From contig MU405212.1 in assembly GCA_022836615.1 (NCBI GenBank), positions 434,001-498,000 on the forward strand: a stretch of DNA of 64,000 nt, read 5' to 3'. A model generated the notes under the pieces. That model made no database searches. It worked only from the letters and a program-made list of their open reading frames with translations, and was not told where the DNA came from. Position numbers and translations under genes: made by a program. The DNA comes from Annulohypoxylon bovei var. microspora. Its lineage: Eukaryota > Ascomycota > Sordariomycetes > Xylariales > Hypoxylaceae. Position 1 is the first letter of the stretch, and every line of letters begins with the position of its first letter. This document shows positions 26,601-38,263 of this stretch, piece after piece.

Positions 26601-29600
26601 CTGGTGCCACCTGCAATTCAACATGAGAAGGAACTCAAGGCGAAAGAAGCAGAACGCCAACGGCAGCAGGATGAGGAACGCAAGAAGCGCGAGGAGGAAG
26701 AGCGCAAGACAAGAGAGGCGAAGGAAGCCGAAGAAAAGGCTGCCCGAGAGAAACAGGAGGCTGAAGAGCGCGAGCGAGCAGACGCTGAATCAGCCGCGCA
26801 GCCCCAACCGGAGGCCGCCGCTCCTAAAGATGATCAGGGCGACCATGTAGAACCGGAGGCAATGGAGGGTATTGAGACATCTGATGAAGCCGTAGTGCCG
26901 TTAGAGGACGAACCAGCTGGCTCTCAGCCACGCACCTACACTACAATCAGAGGTGAACAGGTCGATGTTACAGAACTCGGTATCGACCCTGATTATCTAG
27001 AAGCCCTCCCCGAAGAATTCAGAGAAGAAGTTATCGCCCAGACGGTCAGTACACGCCGGGCTCAAGCTCGGGAGGCTCCTGGGGGCACAGGGGAGCAGAC
27101 TGAGGTATTCCAGGAGTTCTTGGATGCTCTTCCCGATGAGCTCCGCCTAGAGATTGTGCAACAGGAGCGAGCGGAACAGCGAAGACGGGAGCGAGATGAG
27201 CTGCGGCGAACCACAGCTGTTCCCGGCCAGGCAGCTGAAGCCCAAGACATGGATCCTGCCACTATTTTGATGACGTTTCCACCTGCTCTTCGTGAGCAAG
27301 TTCTCATGGACCAAGGTCCGGAACTCATGTCTTCCCTAACGCCTGATCTCGCAGCTCAAACACGCCGACTTATCCGAGCAAATCCTATAGTCCACCATGA
27401 TCATGTAGTCCCCTCTACCGACCGTCGGCGGGATGGTGCACCAGTCAGCGTACCTACTGACGGGGACAAGCCTCACCGAAAAACGGTTGTGCAAATGCTG
27501 GATAAGCCAGGAGTATACACTTTACTTCGCCTGATGTTCATTAACATGAAGGGCGGGTCTTTAGAAACCTCCTTAAAGTATCTATTTAAGGACGTCTGCG
27601 AGAACCGACAAACCCGGTTTGAGGTTGTCAGCAATTTACTAAAGATACTCCAGGAAGGTTCAACGGATGTGGACGCTGTCGAGCGAAGCTTCGCTTCACT
27701 TTCTATTAAGGCGAAACAGCCCAAGGAGGTTGACGCTAAGACTCAGACGCCCCAAAGCCTAAAGCGTACGTTCACGAATATCAGCAACAACAATGCTATT
27801 CAGGCAAGCTCCGAGACCTCCCCTCTCTTGATAGTCCAACAATGCCTTGATCTGCTCTGCTACCTCGCAGACCAGAACGTCCACGTACCTTCTCTCTTCC
27901 TTACTGAGCACGACGGAGTCAGCACTACTGCTATCAAGCGTAGTCTCAGCCGCAAAGGAAAGAGCAAAGACATGAAAGCCAATAAGTATGCCATCAATTC
28001 GTTGCTGGCGCTTCTTGACCGCGATCTTGTCATGGAAAGCTCCTCCATCATGGATAGCCTCTCACAACTATTGAGTCGAGTGACGGGCCCGCTACTTGCT
28101 CTTGATCGTAAACAAAAGGAGGCAACAGAAGCCATCAAGAATCTTGACTCCCAACCTACAAATGTAGCAGAGCCCGCCGGAACTACCGCACCTGCAGACT
28201 CGAACAATGCAGATGCCGCACAAAGTGGTAGCGTTAACATATCGGAGCAGACGACCGAGCAACCTGCCAGTGCTCCTACCGAAGTCACAGAAAACGCGCT
28301 TTCGGGCACTTCGACTGCTGAGGCCGAGACTTCTAAAGCACTCGAAAAACAAGCGATTATGAAGCGAATCAAGCAGTTGCATCCTCCTGTCATTCCGGTC
28401 CACAACTTAACCCTCATCATCAAGATCTTCGTGGCCCGTGAGTGTAGCTCTAAGACTTTTAAGGAGACACTCTCGACTATTAAGAATCTATCCGTGATTC
28501 CCGGGGCAATGCTAGTCTTTGGAGAAGAGCTCGCTCGTCAAGCCCAGCTCTTGAGCGAGAAGATTGTCGTCCACCTTGACGAACTATTACCGCATATTCA
28601 GAACGCCGCTTCGGGTACGGAGATCCAAGGCGTTGCTTTATCCAAATTCTCTCCGGGTGCTTCTGACCAGAACAAGCTACTTCGCGTCCTAACAGCTCTC
28701 GATCATCTATTCTCCCAGAAGAAATCGGCTACGACCGAGAGCTCTGATTCTGACGAGACTACGAAGCAGGACTTGCTCGCCACGCTTTACCGTAATACAA
28801 CCTTCAATGCCCTGTGGGAGAAACTTAGTGCCTGCCTCAGCGCAATACGTCAACGCGAGAGTCTCCTTAACGTGGCGACTATACTCCTTCCCCTGATTGA
28901 AGCCTTGATGGTCGTTTGCAAGGATACTGCAAATGAGACGCTTGCCCAGGGTCAGACAAGCAAAGACATGGTGCTATCTAGTCCACAGCCCGAGTCACGT
29001 TTGGCTGGTCTATTCTTCACATTCACGGAAGAGCATCGTAGGATTCTCAACGAACTTGTGCGCAACAATCCATCGCTCATGAAGGGTACCTTTTCGCACC
29101 TTGTCAAGAATCCCAAGGTCCTAGAGTTCGATAACAAGCGCAATTGGTTCAACCGTAGTGTCCATAACAAGCAACAGGTTGGCCAACGGCCACACCCAAT
29201 GCTGCAGTTGCAAGTCCGCCGAGAACATGTTTTCCATGATTCCTTCAGGTCACTGTACTTCAAGTCGGGCGAGGAGATGAAGTTCGGCAAGCTTAGTATC
29301 AGATTCCATGGCGAAGAGGGCGTTGACGCTGGAGGTGTTACCAGAGAATGGTTTCAGGTGCTCGCACGGCAGATGTTTGACGCCAATTATTGCCTCTTCG
29401 TGCCCGTTTCAAGCGACCGCACTACTTTCCACCCCAACAGTCTCAGCGGCATCAACGATGAGCATCTCATGTTTTTCAAGTTTATAGGCCGCGTCATCGG
29501 AAAAGCTCTTTACGAAGGTCGTCTACTTGATTGTTACTTCAGCCGTGCGCTTTACAAGCGAATCCTCGGCAAACCCGTCTCGGTCAAGGACATGGAATCC

Positions 29601-30385
29601 TTCGATCCTGATTATTACAAATCCCTCTCGTGGATGTTGAATAACGACATCACTGATATTATCACTGAGACGTTTTCGCTCGAGGAGGACGATTTCGGTC
29701 TTACGAAGACCCACGACCTCATCGAAAACGGTCGCAACGTGCCCGTCACAGAAGAGAACAAGCACGACTATGTGCGTCTAGTAGTCGAGCACAAGCTCCT
29801 CACCTCAGTCAAGGTTCAGATGGAGAACTTCTTGAAAGGTAAGATCAAGAAGATAGAATATTTGTATTTCACTTGGGCTAACTTATGAACAGGCTTCCAC
29901 GAGATAATTCCCGCCGAGCTGATATCCATCTTCAACGAACAGGAGCTAGAACTCCTGATCTCTGGTCTGCCGGATGTTGACATCGACGATTGGAAGAGCA
30001 ACACCGAGTACCACAACTATTCGCCATCCTCGCCACAGATCCAATGGTTTTGGCGAGCAGTCCGATCATTCGACAAAGAAGAGCGCGCCAAGCTCCTTCA
30101 GTTCGTCACTGGAACCAGCAAAGTTCCGTTGAACGGGTTCAAAGAACTTGAAGGGATGAACGGAGTGAACCGATTCAACATTCATCGCGACTACGGAAAC
30201 AAAGACCGTCTACCATCCTCCCACACGTGTTTCAACCGTAAGTATCCCCATATATGCTGCATACGATACATGTTACTAATACTTTCTTAGAGCTCGATCT
30301 CCCCGAGTACGAGAGCTACGATGCCCTTCGTCGGCAAATCCTCAAGGCTATCACAACTGGTAGCGACTACTTCGGGTTCGCGTAA
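17655..30385 (+). CDS. TOM1: Giant HECT E3 ubiquitin ligase, Tom1/HUWE1 family
   Basis: Transfers ubiquitin through a catalytic Cys thioester; yeast Tom1 and human HUWE1 act on excess histones and ribosomal proteins, mRNA export factors and others. Exons: 17655-17702, 17763-21693, 21748-22220, 22279-25033, 25085-25630, 25681-25740, 25841-26014, 26110-29838, 29893-30237, 30291-30385; 4051 residues, normal for the family. The N-terminus MGKIAKAIQPKHKETL is conserved. Armadillo-like DUF908/DUF913 regions fill the first ~1000 residues. A very acidic Asp/Glu tract (about 2405-2585) follows. Three ubiquitin-binding motifs occur near 2953 (PDYLEALPEEFREEV), 2996 and 3048. The HECT domain begins near 3700 (IRFHGEEGVDAGGVTREW) and ends TGSDYFGFA. 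The catalytic Cys4018 is in SSHTCFN, 33 residues from the end. The intron at 25034-25084 is stop-free and a multiple of three, so it could be read through. Confidence 0.95.
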
Positions 30386-31326
30386 GGGATATATTCGGTC
30401 AAGGCTCCACAACACTATACCACGCGGTTGATTGTATCGGTTTGTACAGCATGGAGAGAATGGGGCAAGGGGGCAGGTGTGCATTTTTCTCTTCCACATT
30501 CGGAGGTTTTTGATGAGTTTGCGTATACCTCTAGCATTCGGCATTGAGGCTCTACCAGGGGAGCTACGTCAACGGAGTGCAGGCCAATGGCGTTAGCTAG
30601 TCTGCCCGAGACTTTGCCACACATAGCATGTGTAGATTAGGGTTCACGCAATAATCACGAGTATATTCATGAATTGTTGATAGCATGTGACAGTATCAAC
30701 CGTGCTTGCTATTTGCTTCGTAGTTTAAATTCCGAGAATGAGTTCATAAGACTTTAGAAACGTTTTCGTGTTACTCCTGGAGTAATAACTGTCGAGAAAT
30801 ATAACCAACTTGATAATGGCGGCACCAAAATACTACAGTAGTATTGCGCATTTACTTACTCTTAGGTGAGCGACGGATGAGCACATAACTCCTAGTACCA
30901 TCGACAATAGCGTAGGTAGATTTGTAGACTTGTAGACTTGTAGACTTGTAAACTTGTAGATGGGTGGCTAGGTGGTAAATAACAAAGAGGGTGACGAGAA
31001 AAAAAGAAAATGATTTTATAATATAAACGATTTTCTGTTGTAAAATGGTTTTCTACTAAAAATGATTTTGACCTTAAAACGCTTAGAAAACGAGTCAACC
31101 TTAGTTATAATTTAGGCACGTTTTATAATATGGAATCATTTTTTGAAACCACCTTTTGCCGCTACGGTAACTAATGAGAAAGGGTTCACATTGGTCCAGC
31201 ATTTTTGCTCCTAGCTCTCAGCATGCTTATTTGCTATATACAAAACTTTCAACCCACATCGTCCAGACCAAACAAGAGCCCAGGTCAGCCAAACCAAATC
31301 GATCCTAGGTAACAGTAACCCTAAGC
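30386..31326. other. Intergenic; short tandem repeat and weak inverted repeat
   Basis: Contains a run of TGTAGACT-type units at about 30920-30960 and an imperfect inverted pair (about 31007-31031 against 31117-31143) sharing AAATGATT and TATAATAT blocks, possibly an old MITE. No coding signal. The 3' ends of the HECT ligase and of the GH5 gene converge here. Confidence 0.45.
30920..30960 (+). repeat. Tandem GTAGACTT-type octamers
   Basis: About five copies of an 8-10 bp unit resembling TTGTAGAC, with one base change in a copy. A simple minisatellite in an AT-rich intergenic region. Confidence 0.7.
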
Positions 31327-32769
31327 CTAGATGTAATCCGCGAGCGAGGGCAACACCTTGGTGAAGGCGGTGCCGGAGGGCGGCTCGATGGAGTACATGT
31401 AGTCGGCCCACCACGGGCCAGCGCCCCACCACAGCCAGCCCTTCTGTAATGACGTTAGCTTCCTACTACTACTATCATAGAAAAGTTGGGGGGTGGTTCG
31501 AAAATAAGGGTTAAAATGGCGACACGACATGGAAGGGGGGGAGGTTTATACATACCCAGACGTCGGAGTTCTCGGCCATGTACGAGAGCATGCCCTGCAC
31601 GGCCTGGATGCACTGGGCGTTGGCGCCGCCGGCGGTCTCGCCAATAATGGCGACCTTGTTGTTGGCCTTGAGCCAGGCGGTGGCGTCCGCGAGACGCTCT
31701 TGGCCGATCGTGGCCGACACGCAGGCTTCGGCCGTGCCGGAGCCGTCGGAGTCGAGGTATTGGTGCTGTTGAACGTGCGTTAGCTTGGCTGCCTGGGTAT
31801 GAAGGGAACTTGGGGTATCGGGGCGTACCATCTCGTAGACGATCTTGTCCTGGGGGTCCGTCAACTTGCCCATGGCTTCGGCGGTGCCGCTGGATGTCTG
31901 CGTGGTGTTAGTAACGGTACTAGTATGAATAAAGGGGTGGGAGAACTAACCCAGTGCCAGGCACCGGTCCAGGAGTTTCCTTCGACAAAAATGTACTGGG
32001 AGGTAGCACCGGCGCCTCGGATGGCGTCAATGGCGGCCTGGTTGAGCTGGCCGACGAGGGCGTTGTCCTCGTCGTGGAACTCGTTGTTGGTGTCGAAGAC
32101 GACCTTCTCGTTGGTAGCGTAGCGCTTCGCTACGGTGGTCCACCACGCCCCGAATCCGGCGACGTCGGTGATGATGTCGCTGTAGTAGCGGCCGAAGTTG
32201 TGAGGGTCGATCACGGCGTAAGCGCCCCTGTTTATGGTGAGTATAAGCGAGATAGAGTAGAGTTTGTTTGGACTGACTGGCCAGTGATGAACGTGACAAT
32301 CTACAGATTTGGATTAATATCTAGTGCATTCCAGACAATTTCAGCAGATGACTTACCTCGTCAAGGCCGACGGTGTATGTCTCGTTGACGGTACCCGTTA
32401 GCTTGTCCGGGACGACACGTTCCCTAGTCCTTGTTCAGTACCTATGGCATATAACTGTCTAGCTCGTGAGGACTAACATCATGATGGGCACTCGGAACGT
32501 GTTGAATCCTTCCTGGATCAACATCTTTCTATACGTTAGCAGCCGAACAGACTCGATCGGAGAGCCGGTCAGCTTACAGAGATAGCATTGTGGTCAGGCC
32601 ACGTGTAGTCTTTTCCGAGCTGTCCTGGTAGCGCAAGGTTGCCAAACTCGGCTCCAGACTCGCTTACACCGGTGAAGTCGAACTTGCCGGCGCGCTTCAG
32701 GGTCTTGGTAGGTACCGCGACCGCGCCGGAGACGGCGGCGGCACTGGCGAGCAGATCGACGAACCTCAT
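31327..32769 (-). CDS. Secreted endo-beta-1,4-glucanase, glycoside hydrolase family 5
   Basis: Cellulase hydrolysing internal beta-1,4-glucan bonds outside the cell. Eight exons in transcript order: 32769-32578, 32524-32478, 32423-32357, 32300-32278 (only 23 nt), 32227-31951, 31897-31829, 31765-31556, 31443-31327; 333 residues with every phase consistent. A signal peptide (about residues 1-18, hydrophobic then AVAVP) leads directly into the catalytic domain; there is no cellulose-binding module. The acid/base Glu159 lies in FDTNNEFHDED and the nucleophile Glu268 in VAIIGETAGG. FRVPIMMERVVPDKL, GAYAVIDPHNFGRYY, DPQDKIVYEMHQYLDSDGSG and GPWWADYMYSIEPPSG are typical of the GH5 subfamily 5 cellulases. 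The exon 2 acceptor (AAAG) is the least certain splice. Upstream CreA-type sites suggest glucose repression. Confidence 0.93.
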
Positions 32770-32862
32770 GATATCTATCTAGACTACCGCGAAGAGACGC
32801 AACGTGGGGGTGGAGTAGACAGAGACCTCCCGAGTCATGGTCGACGGTGGTGGCTGCCCAGC

Positions 32863-32922
32863 TCTTATACCTCCAGGACCTGGACGTGTGCCGCGGGAGC
32901 GGAAGCCGACGCTCCGCCCCAC
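32863..32922 (-). promoter_or_regulatory. TATA-like box and overlapping CreA-type sites of the GH5 gene
   Basis: Read on the minus strand, TATAAGA lies at 32869-32863, about 95 bases before the GH5 start codon. Two overlapping SYGGRG hexamers (GTGGGG and GCGGAG) occupy 32922-32912, just upstream. SYGGRG is the consensus of the carbon catabolite repressor CreA/Cre1, which controls most fungal cellulase genes. These are consensus matches only. Confidence 0.45.
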
Positions 32923-34557
32923 GCAAAGGAGATACAGACCTGAGCAGTGGCGTCTGGGATAATGATTCGGCGCTAGAGGCAATTAATGCGAGGGGGATCG
33001 TAGATCTGTGGATATAGACGCCATTGAGCCTCATATCGAACTTACTCGACCCTCATGCATAGGCGTCGGTGGGGTGATCTGATAAAAAGCAAGGAGAAGA
33101 CGCCGCGTCGGAAGGGAATCGCGGTCACCGAGGGCTTGCCTGCGGTGATTGTCCTCGGTAGAGTAGCCCGGATGCCGGTTCCTGACAAGGGCTTGAATAC
33201 CAGACTACACTTAGACCACACTTAGACCATACTTGCTAAATATTTATACTCATTTCGCCATAGCTCGACGACATGGCATGATAAGGAGTCACGGCTACTA
33301 GACATACCAACACCAGAGACGTGGGAGATCTAGCAAGGTAAGGCCGAGAAAAAGCAAGGGACATCATAAGCAGCCCCCGAAGAGCTCTCTCCTGAAGCTT
33401 GTTGCCCCTTCCAGGGGGGCGGGGCCTGGCTTTCCGCACATATATTAGGTCATGCTAAGGATCGCGTTCTCCGCGTGGCGATGGAGACGCGGAGATTTGT
33501 CAGGGGCACGGAAGTTGGGGGAATCGTAAATGACGTGGGACCTGAAGATATAATAGGCCGATTTGTTCCAGGGGTAAATGGGAGTTTCCCGAGTCGGATT
33601 AGGAACGTCGGTTAGAGTTGAAATTCCGCTGCTTCTATTATGGGGGGCTTAATTGAGTAGGTCGAATTGTATAAGCGGTCGATGGAGGATTAAGAGGATC
33701 AACACTAAGGGTGTTTCGTTAAAGCCAAGTACTTAGCTTAACACTGAATCTTCATCGATGCGGACCAACGCCAACGAAGATGTACTTCGCACGTATAGTT
33801 GCTGAAGATTAACTTGGTCCGAGACACTTTATATGAGATGTCTTGCGCCATGAAGGACTAAGAGAGATCTAGACCATATGCTTTTGTTATACATGGAACG
33901 AAGGCCATATCTTCTTATACCTTGTTAGACTTCAGTCCTACCGCAAGTTTTCTTCCATGGCGTAATCTAGACCGGGAAAGAGTGTCTATCGTGCAACTGT
34001 GCCGCTGTGTGGTCGAATTCAGCTATGCACATTCCCGTTGAGAGAATGTTGGCCATCGCAAGGTTAGTGAATTGAGCGAATGGGTGAGATTTAAGTGTGA
34101 AGCCTAATTCCAATTGAGTTCTCAGAAACATCATATGTACAATATGATCTAAGCTGTGTCAATTTCATCAAGGCCTCAAGACTACCTAGCCTGTGTAAGT
34201 TACCTAGAACATCTAGATGTTGGTAGCAAGAGACAATGTGTTTTGCGTAGCTTCTCAAGTTTCCGATTCGTGTTTTGTATCACAGTAAACGTAGTTCAAG
34301 CATCATTCAAGATATCCAGTCGATTTTCACTTTCTTCGATACTACAGTCTATGTAACTTCAGTTGTTCGTTTGGTTATTTTAGACAAGTACCTCAGTATC
34401 TCTAATAAAGCGAAATTCAAATAGGCCGGAAGATTATTAATCCAGCCATGAAACTCCCAACCCTGCTATCGATAAGCACTGTACGTCGAAACGCATCCAC
34501 GGAATTTGGTGCGACGAGCCGCTCCATCAGCATCAACTGCCCAGACCTAGACACAAA
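32923..34557. other. Intergenic, no gene seen
   Basis: Divergent promoter space between the GH5 gene and the mitochondrial uS19m gene. Several short frames exist but none shows conserved motifs or splice support. No RNA gene recognised. Confidence 0.5.
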
Positions 34558-35035
34558 ATGCAGCCGACAAGGTGGCTAATGAAAGGCCGATCGGTGTGGA
34601 AAGGTAAGGTCCCGCCCTCTAATCCTCTGCATCTGAAACTAACCGACAATTCCTTTCCTAGGGCCTCACATCGTACCGTAAGAAACCCCCCAAGACATAC
34701 CATCCACTAAAAGCACGTCGAACAAGCAAGCTCACCCGAACGCGCCGTCTAGCCTCCCCATCACCCGCGTCCTCCCCGGCCAGAAGGTCAAGCCGATCCG
34801 GACGCAAGCCCGCGCCGCCACCATCCTGCCCAGCTTCGTGGGCCTCAAGTTCCAGATCTACAACGGCAAGGAGTACTACGACCTCGAGGTCACCGAGGAG
34901 ATGGTCGGCCACAAGCTCGGCGAGTTTTCCCCGTACGTCTCGCATATCCTCCCTACGAATTGTACGAGGTAAAGTCGCTAACCTGACCGCGTATCCAGGA
35001 CGAGAAAGCCCTTCATCTGGTCGAGATCGAAGTAG
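34558..35035 (+). CDS. RSM19: Mitochondrial small-subunit ribosomal protein uS19m (Rsm19)
   Basis: Component of the mitochondrial ribosome small subunit. Four exons: 34558-34603, 34662-34677 (16-nt microexon), 34753-34932, 34999-35035; 92 residues. The first two exons join to MQPTRWLMKGRSVWKGPHIVPLPI, the fungal uS19m N-terminus. The body carries the S19 signature: IRTQARAATILPSFVGLKF, NGKEYYDLEVTEEMVGHKLGEFSPTRK, ending FIWSRSK. The basic N-terminus is compatible with mitochondrial targeting. It lies tail-to-tail with TAF10. Because exon 2 is tiny and exon 3 lacks an early ATG, automated gene callers could easily miss this gene. Confidence 0.93.
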
Positions 35036-35520
35036 AAAGGGGACGACGAGATATGGACATACCCCGGCGTTCGAGGCGACTAGAGGGACATTTACGAGCT
35101 AATCGCCTGGCTTGTATATCACGCATCAAGACATGGGATGTAAAAACAACATAAATAGAGGCAATCAGAAGATGCATTAATTTCGTAGCATCTGTTTCGT
35201 ATGCAATTTGTACCGGCGATTCTGAAAGCCGGTTGCTTTGTACAGCCGAGCTCGTCCTTTAGCACCCGTGTCGCAGCGAAAGCGCAAAAAACAAAGCCTA
35301 GTCCTATGAGAGCAAGCAAACACAAAAGCCGATCCTGAACGCCAATGCCTGATACCCTAGCCCTGATCATGATGATGCCGGTCATTGTAATAATACAGCC
35401 TCCCATGCCGCTCTGTCGCGGTACGTAATTATGGGGGCTTCCTCTGGAGAGCTGAATAAAATGATATTAGCATCAGAGTTTATCGGCACTAGTTGTTTGG
35501 TTTGTGACATACCTGGGTAC
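35036..35520. other. Intergenic between convergent RSM19 and TAF10
   Basis: Shared 3' flank of two convergent genes. A roughly 95-codon minus-strand frame here is hydrophobic and Cys-rich with no family resemblance, so it is not called. Confidence 0.55.
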
Positions 35521-36136
35521 TCATCGGTAAAACTCGCTACGCTTCACGTTGACGCCGTACTCTCCCACGGCCATGCCCAGGTCTTCCATAGTGAGGACTG
35601 TGCGGTTCTGGCTGCCGCCTTGACCACCTCCACCGTATCCGGCTCGCTGAATACCTAGCAACCCGCCACGTCCTTGATCTTTGGCGTTGGTCTGCGCTTG
35701 GCCAGGAACCGTCAGTCCGGCTGCCGCCCCGAGGTTGCCCATGGGGTTGTTCGCGCTGGTGTTCGACGCTCGAATGCGGCTGTATTGGTACGCGTCGGCT
35801 GCGACGTCTGCGACGAACTTCTGAACCGCGAGGGCGATCAATCGGGCGAGGCGAGGATCAGTGGTGGGCGGAGGTGGGAGGCCGGCTTTTGCCATGTAGA
35901 AGTTGGTGACCGCATCAGGAATCTACCAGACGGTTAGAATGTCCGCCACGGCTAAAAATTAGCGGCGGACTGCTTACGATGGGTGCATAGTCATCCATCT
36001 TGGCCAAGAACTCCTTCAAGGAAGTATCCTTGCGAGTGGGGAGCTTCGGGTCGGCGGGTAGAGGTGCCTCCTCTTCATTCTGCTGAGGGGCGACAGGAGG
36101 GACCTGCTCGTTCTCGGTTGGTTGCGGAGCCGCCAT
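35521..36136 (-). CDS. TAF10: TFIID/SAGA subunit TAF10
   Basis: Histone-fold subunit shared by the general transcription factor TFIID and the SAGA co-activator. Exons 36136-35978 and 35922-35521 (phase 0, GTAAGC donor), 186 residues. The Pro/Glu-rich N-terminal 38 residues are followed by DTSLKEFLAKMDDYAPI, continuing across the intron as IPDAVTNFYMAKAGL. RLARLIALAVQKFVADVAAD and AYQYSRIR form the conserved second and third helices. A Gly-rich linker follows, then TVLTMEDLGMAVGEYGVNVKR and the invariant terminus EFYR. All hallmarks of TAF10 are present at normal length. The start codon begins MAAPQPTENEQ. Confidence 0.95.
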
Positions 36137-37440
36137 TTCGAGCGGTTTCGATGAGAATTGGACGGTTGATTGATGGTAGCTGGAAATAGGCGAATTGTCG
36201 CAGGAGCTGGTACGTTTGAAAAGGATGGTTGTAGATGGTTTGGTTTTGGAGAAGATTGGAAATAGGCGGATGGTCGAAGCTTGTGTTAAATAAACGAGCG
36301 TTTATACGGCTAGTAGAAGACGGATCCGTTTAGTCGGTTGTTGGAATTGGAAGATTCGAAAGATTCGATAAAGTTACAGCTCGACGCGATTGCAATCAAT
36401 GTACGATTGTACGATTGTACGCCTCGAGGGGTTGAATGACGTCGGAGACACAAAGGTCTGCCTCGGTCCGACAAAAAAAACCCAGTCCCAAGAAACTCCT
36501 ATCGCAAAATCCGGAATGGGGTCGCGCACGGATGTCAATGAAAATGGGTTCGAGAAGTCGTTGGTTGATGGAATTTTAGAATATCTGGGCGATAGGAATG
36601 AGATTATGAAGTTGAATGAAGTCGCGGTCGGCTTGCGCAGGTAAGTCAAAGTTATGTGGGTCTCTTATCTTATCGGCTTATCCAGTCATCACCTGGGCAA
36701 TCTGGCAGTGAGGGATTGTAAATTTAGCCTACGTACGTCACAGGAACTTTCTCCTAATAGGTTTCCAATTGTTGTATATAACTTGAAAAGATATTGCTAA
36801 ATATGATCCTGTATCTCAATTCCCTCTGAGATATTAGGCTAATTCGTTATTAACGTAGACACTTCTATAACCAAAGTCAGGATAAGTGAAAGGGCCTCAT
36901 TTTATATGAATTCAGCTTATACCATCTAATTATTTACCTAGAGTATAAGACATACTGTCACTACATTGCTAACCCTTTTTCTCCGTGTTTGATTCCAGCC
37001 TCCCCATGAGAATATATCCATATATTGTTATGATAAGTCGTCCACCAAGAAACTCGTAGTAGTAACTCCGTAAGATATACTGTGAGCATACAACAAATCC
37101 TCTGGTGGAACGCATAGATGGATCCAATTGTTTCGATCATTTAATACCCATAAGATACACCGAATCATAAGATCGGGTGACTCGTTGCCTAGCCAACTTC
37201 GATAGTTTCCTATATGATGGCAGTAAAGTTCCCGAGGCTTGCTCTTAGGATCAAGGGCGTATAAGCGGCGAACTATGCTCAGGACACTTCGAGCTTCAAG
37301 CCCAAACGGTACACTTGAGTCGGATGTAATAGGCAATCTCTGTGCCAAGAATATACATGACTGGGGGCCTTGTATAGGGTGGTTTTCTTATGTTGAAATT
37401 GTAGCTGAAATTTTTTCAGTCGAAGTCTGCTGGTGAATAT
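36137..37440. other. Intergenic, no supported gene
   Basis: Upstream of TAF10 and downstream of CTF8. It contains short direct repeats of ACGATTGT near 36402-36420. An 84-codon plus-strand frame (36390-36644) and a 106-codon minus-strand frame (37028-37348, no ATG at its start) are not supported by domain or splice evidence. Confidence 0.5.
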
Positions 37441-37902
37441 TCACCCTGTCCCTACGGGCTCTGGGCGTTGAGAGAACACAATCTTGTATTTGATGATCTC
37501 AACAACCTCTAGGTCCTCCGTCGTAGAGTTAGAGCCACCCTCACCCATATCCACGTCATTCCCGGGCTCGGTTCGCTTCTTAATGATAGCCATAGCTTTT
37601 GGAAGTTTCTTGACTTCCCCGGTGAGTCTCTGGTGCTCGCCCACGTAAAGATGAACTTGTTTCATCCAAGAGGTGCTAGAAGGATCTTGGGTCTCTGGGT
37701 GGTAGTCCGGGAATACGAGACGCCCAATATTCACCTCTTGGGAAATGCCCTCGTCGCTCTCATGATTTTCGGGAAGGTTGAAAGCCCCTTGAAGCTCTAA
37801 AATTGCCAAGCCGGATGGCGTATGTATAAGTTGAGGGAGAGGGCTCGGAGTAGCAGCCTCGTTTCCAGACTTCCTTGGGTGCAACCGAACGGAAGAGGCC
37901 AT
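37441..37902 (-). CDS. CTF8: Chromosome transmission fidelity protein 8 (Ctf8)
   Basis: Small subunit of the alternative clamp loader Ctf18-Dcc1-Ctf8-RFC, which loads PCNA and supports sister-chromatid cohesion and replication checkpoint signalling. Single exon, 153 residues from MASSVRLHPRKSG at 37902; an in-frame ATG 13 codons upstream would add a segment unlike the family. Diagnostic blocks: LIHTPSGLAILELQG, INIGRLVFPDY-like VNIGRLVFPDYHPE, KQVHLYVGEHQRLTGEVKKLP and the terminal EVVEIIKYKIVFSQRPEPVG. Length and order match fungal Ctf8. It shares a 361-bp bidirectional promoter with ribosomal protein S6. Confidence 0.92.
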   Translation of the reverse strand: MASSVRLHPRKSGNEAATPSPLPQLIHTPSGLAILELQGAFNLPENHESDEGISQEVNIGRLVFPDYHPETQDPSSTSWMKQVHLYVGEHQRLTGEVKKLPKAMAIIKKRTEPGNDVDMGEGGSNSTTEDLEVVEIIKYKIVFSQRPEPVGTG

Positions 37903-38263
37903 TTTGAAGGGATCAATGGCCTCCCCAAATGTAAATAACAAAAAATAATGTCGGTGACAGCAGATGTATGTACATCAAATGAGAATAAAATAGTGGATCT
38001 CCAAAGTACTTGACCGTGTATGTACGCGTTAATGGATTTTCCTCGGATAATTGACCTGAGATTGAAAGGTGGTCCATGCACGCTGTAGCCCTAGCCTAGC
38101 TTAGACCCATCTTTCTTTCCCACCAGGAAATTTTGGATTAGGCGAAGTAAATCCACACAACCAACTTTGAACCTTTCAATTCTTTAATTTTTTCCGGTGT
38201 GCTTTTCACGATTCGACTTCATCCAACAACACAACACAGTCGACCGCGACAACCACCGCCGAG
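37903..38263. promoter_or_regulatory. Bidirectional promoter of CTF8 and RPS6
   Basis: The start codons of the two divergent genes are 361 bases apart. The RPS6-proximal 100 bases are pyrimidine-rich (CTTTTC/TTTAATTT tracts), as usual at fungal ribosomal protein promoters. No clear TATA element was identified. Confidence 0.6.

Noticed and set aside
31007..31143. Possible AT-rich MITE with imperfect inverted ends
   Set aside because: Similarity between ends is patchy in AT-rich DNA and no target duplication is visible, so it is not listed as an element.
36390..36644. 84-codon plus-strand frame between TAF10 and CTF8
   Set aside because: Lies over a short ACGATTGT repeat and the TAF10 upstream region; no recognisable motif.
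37028..37348. 106-codon minus-strand frame downstream of CTF8
   Set aside because: No ATG at its start and no family resemblance; CTF8 itself ends cleanly before it.
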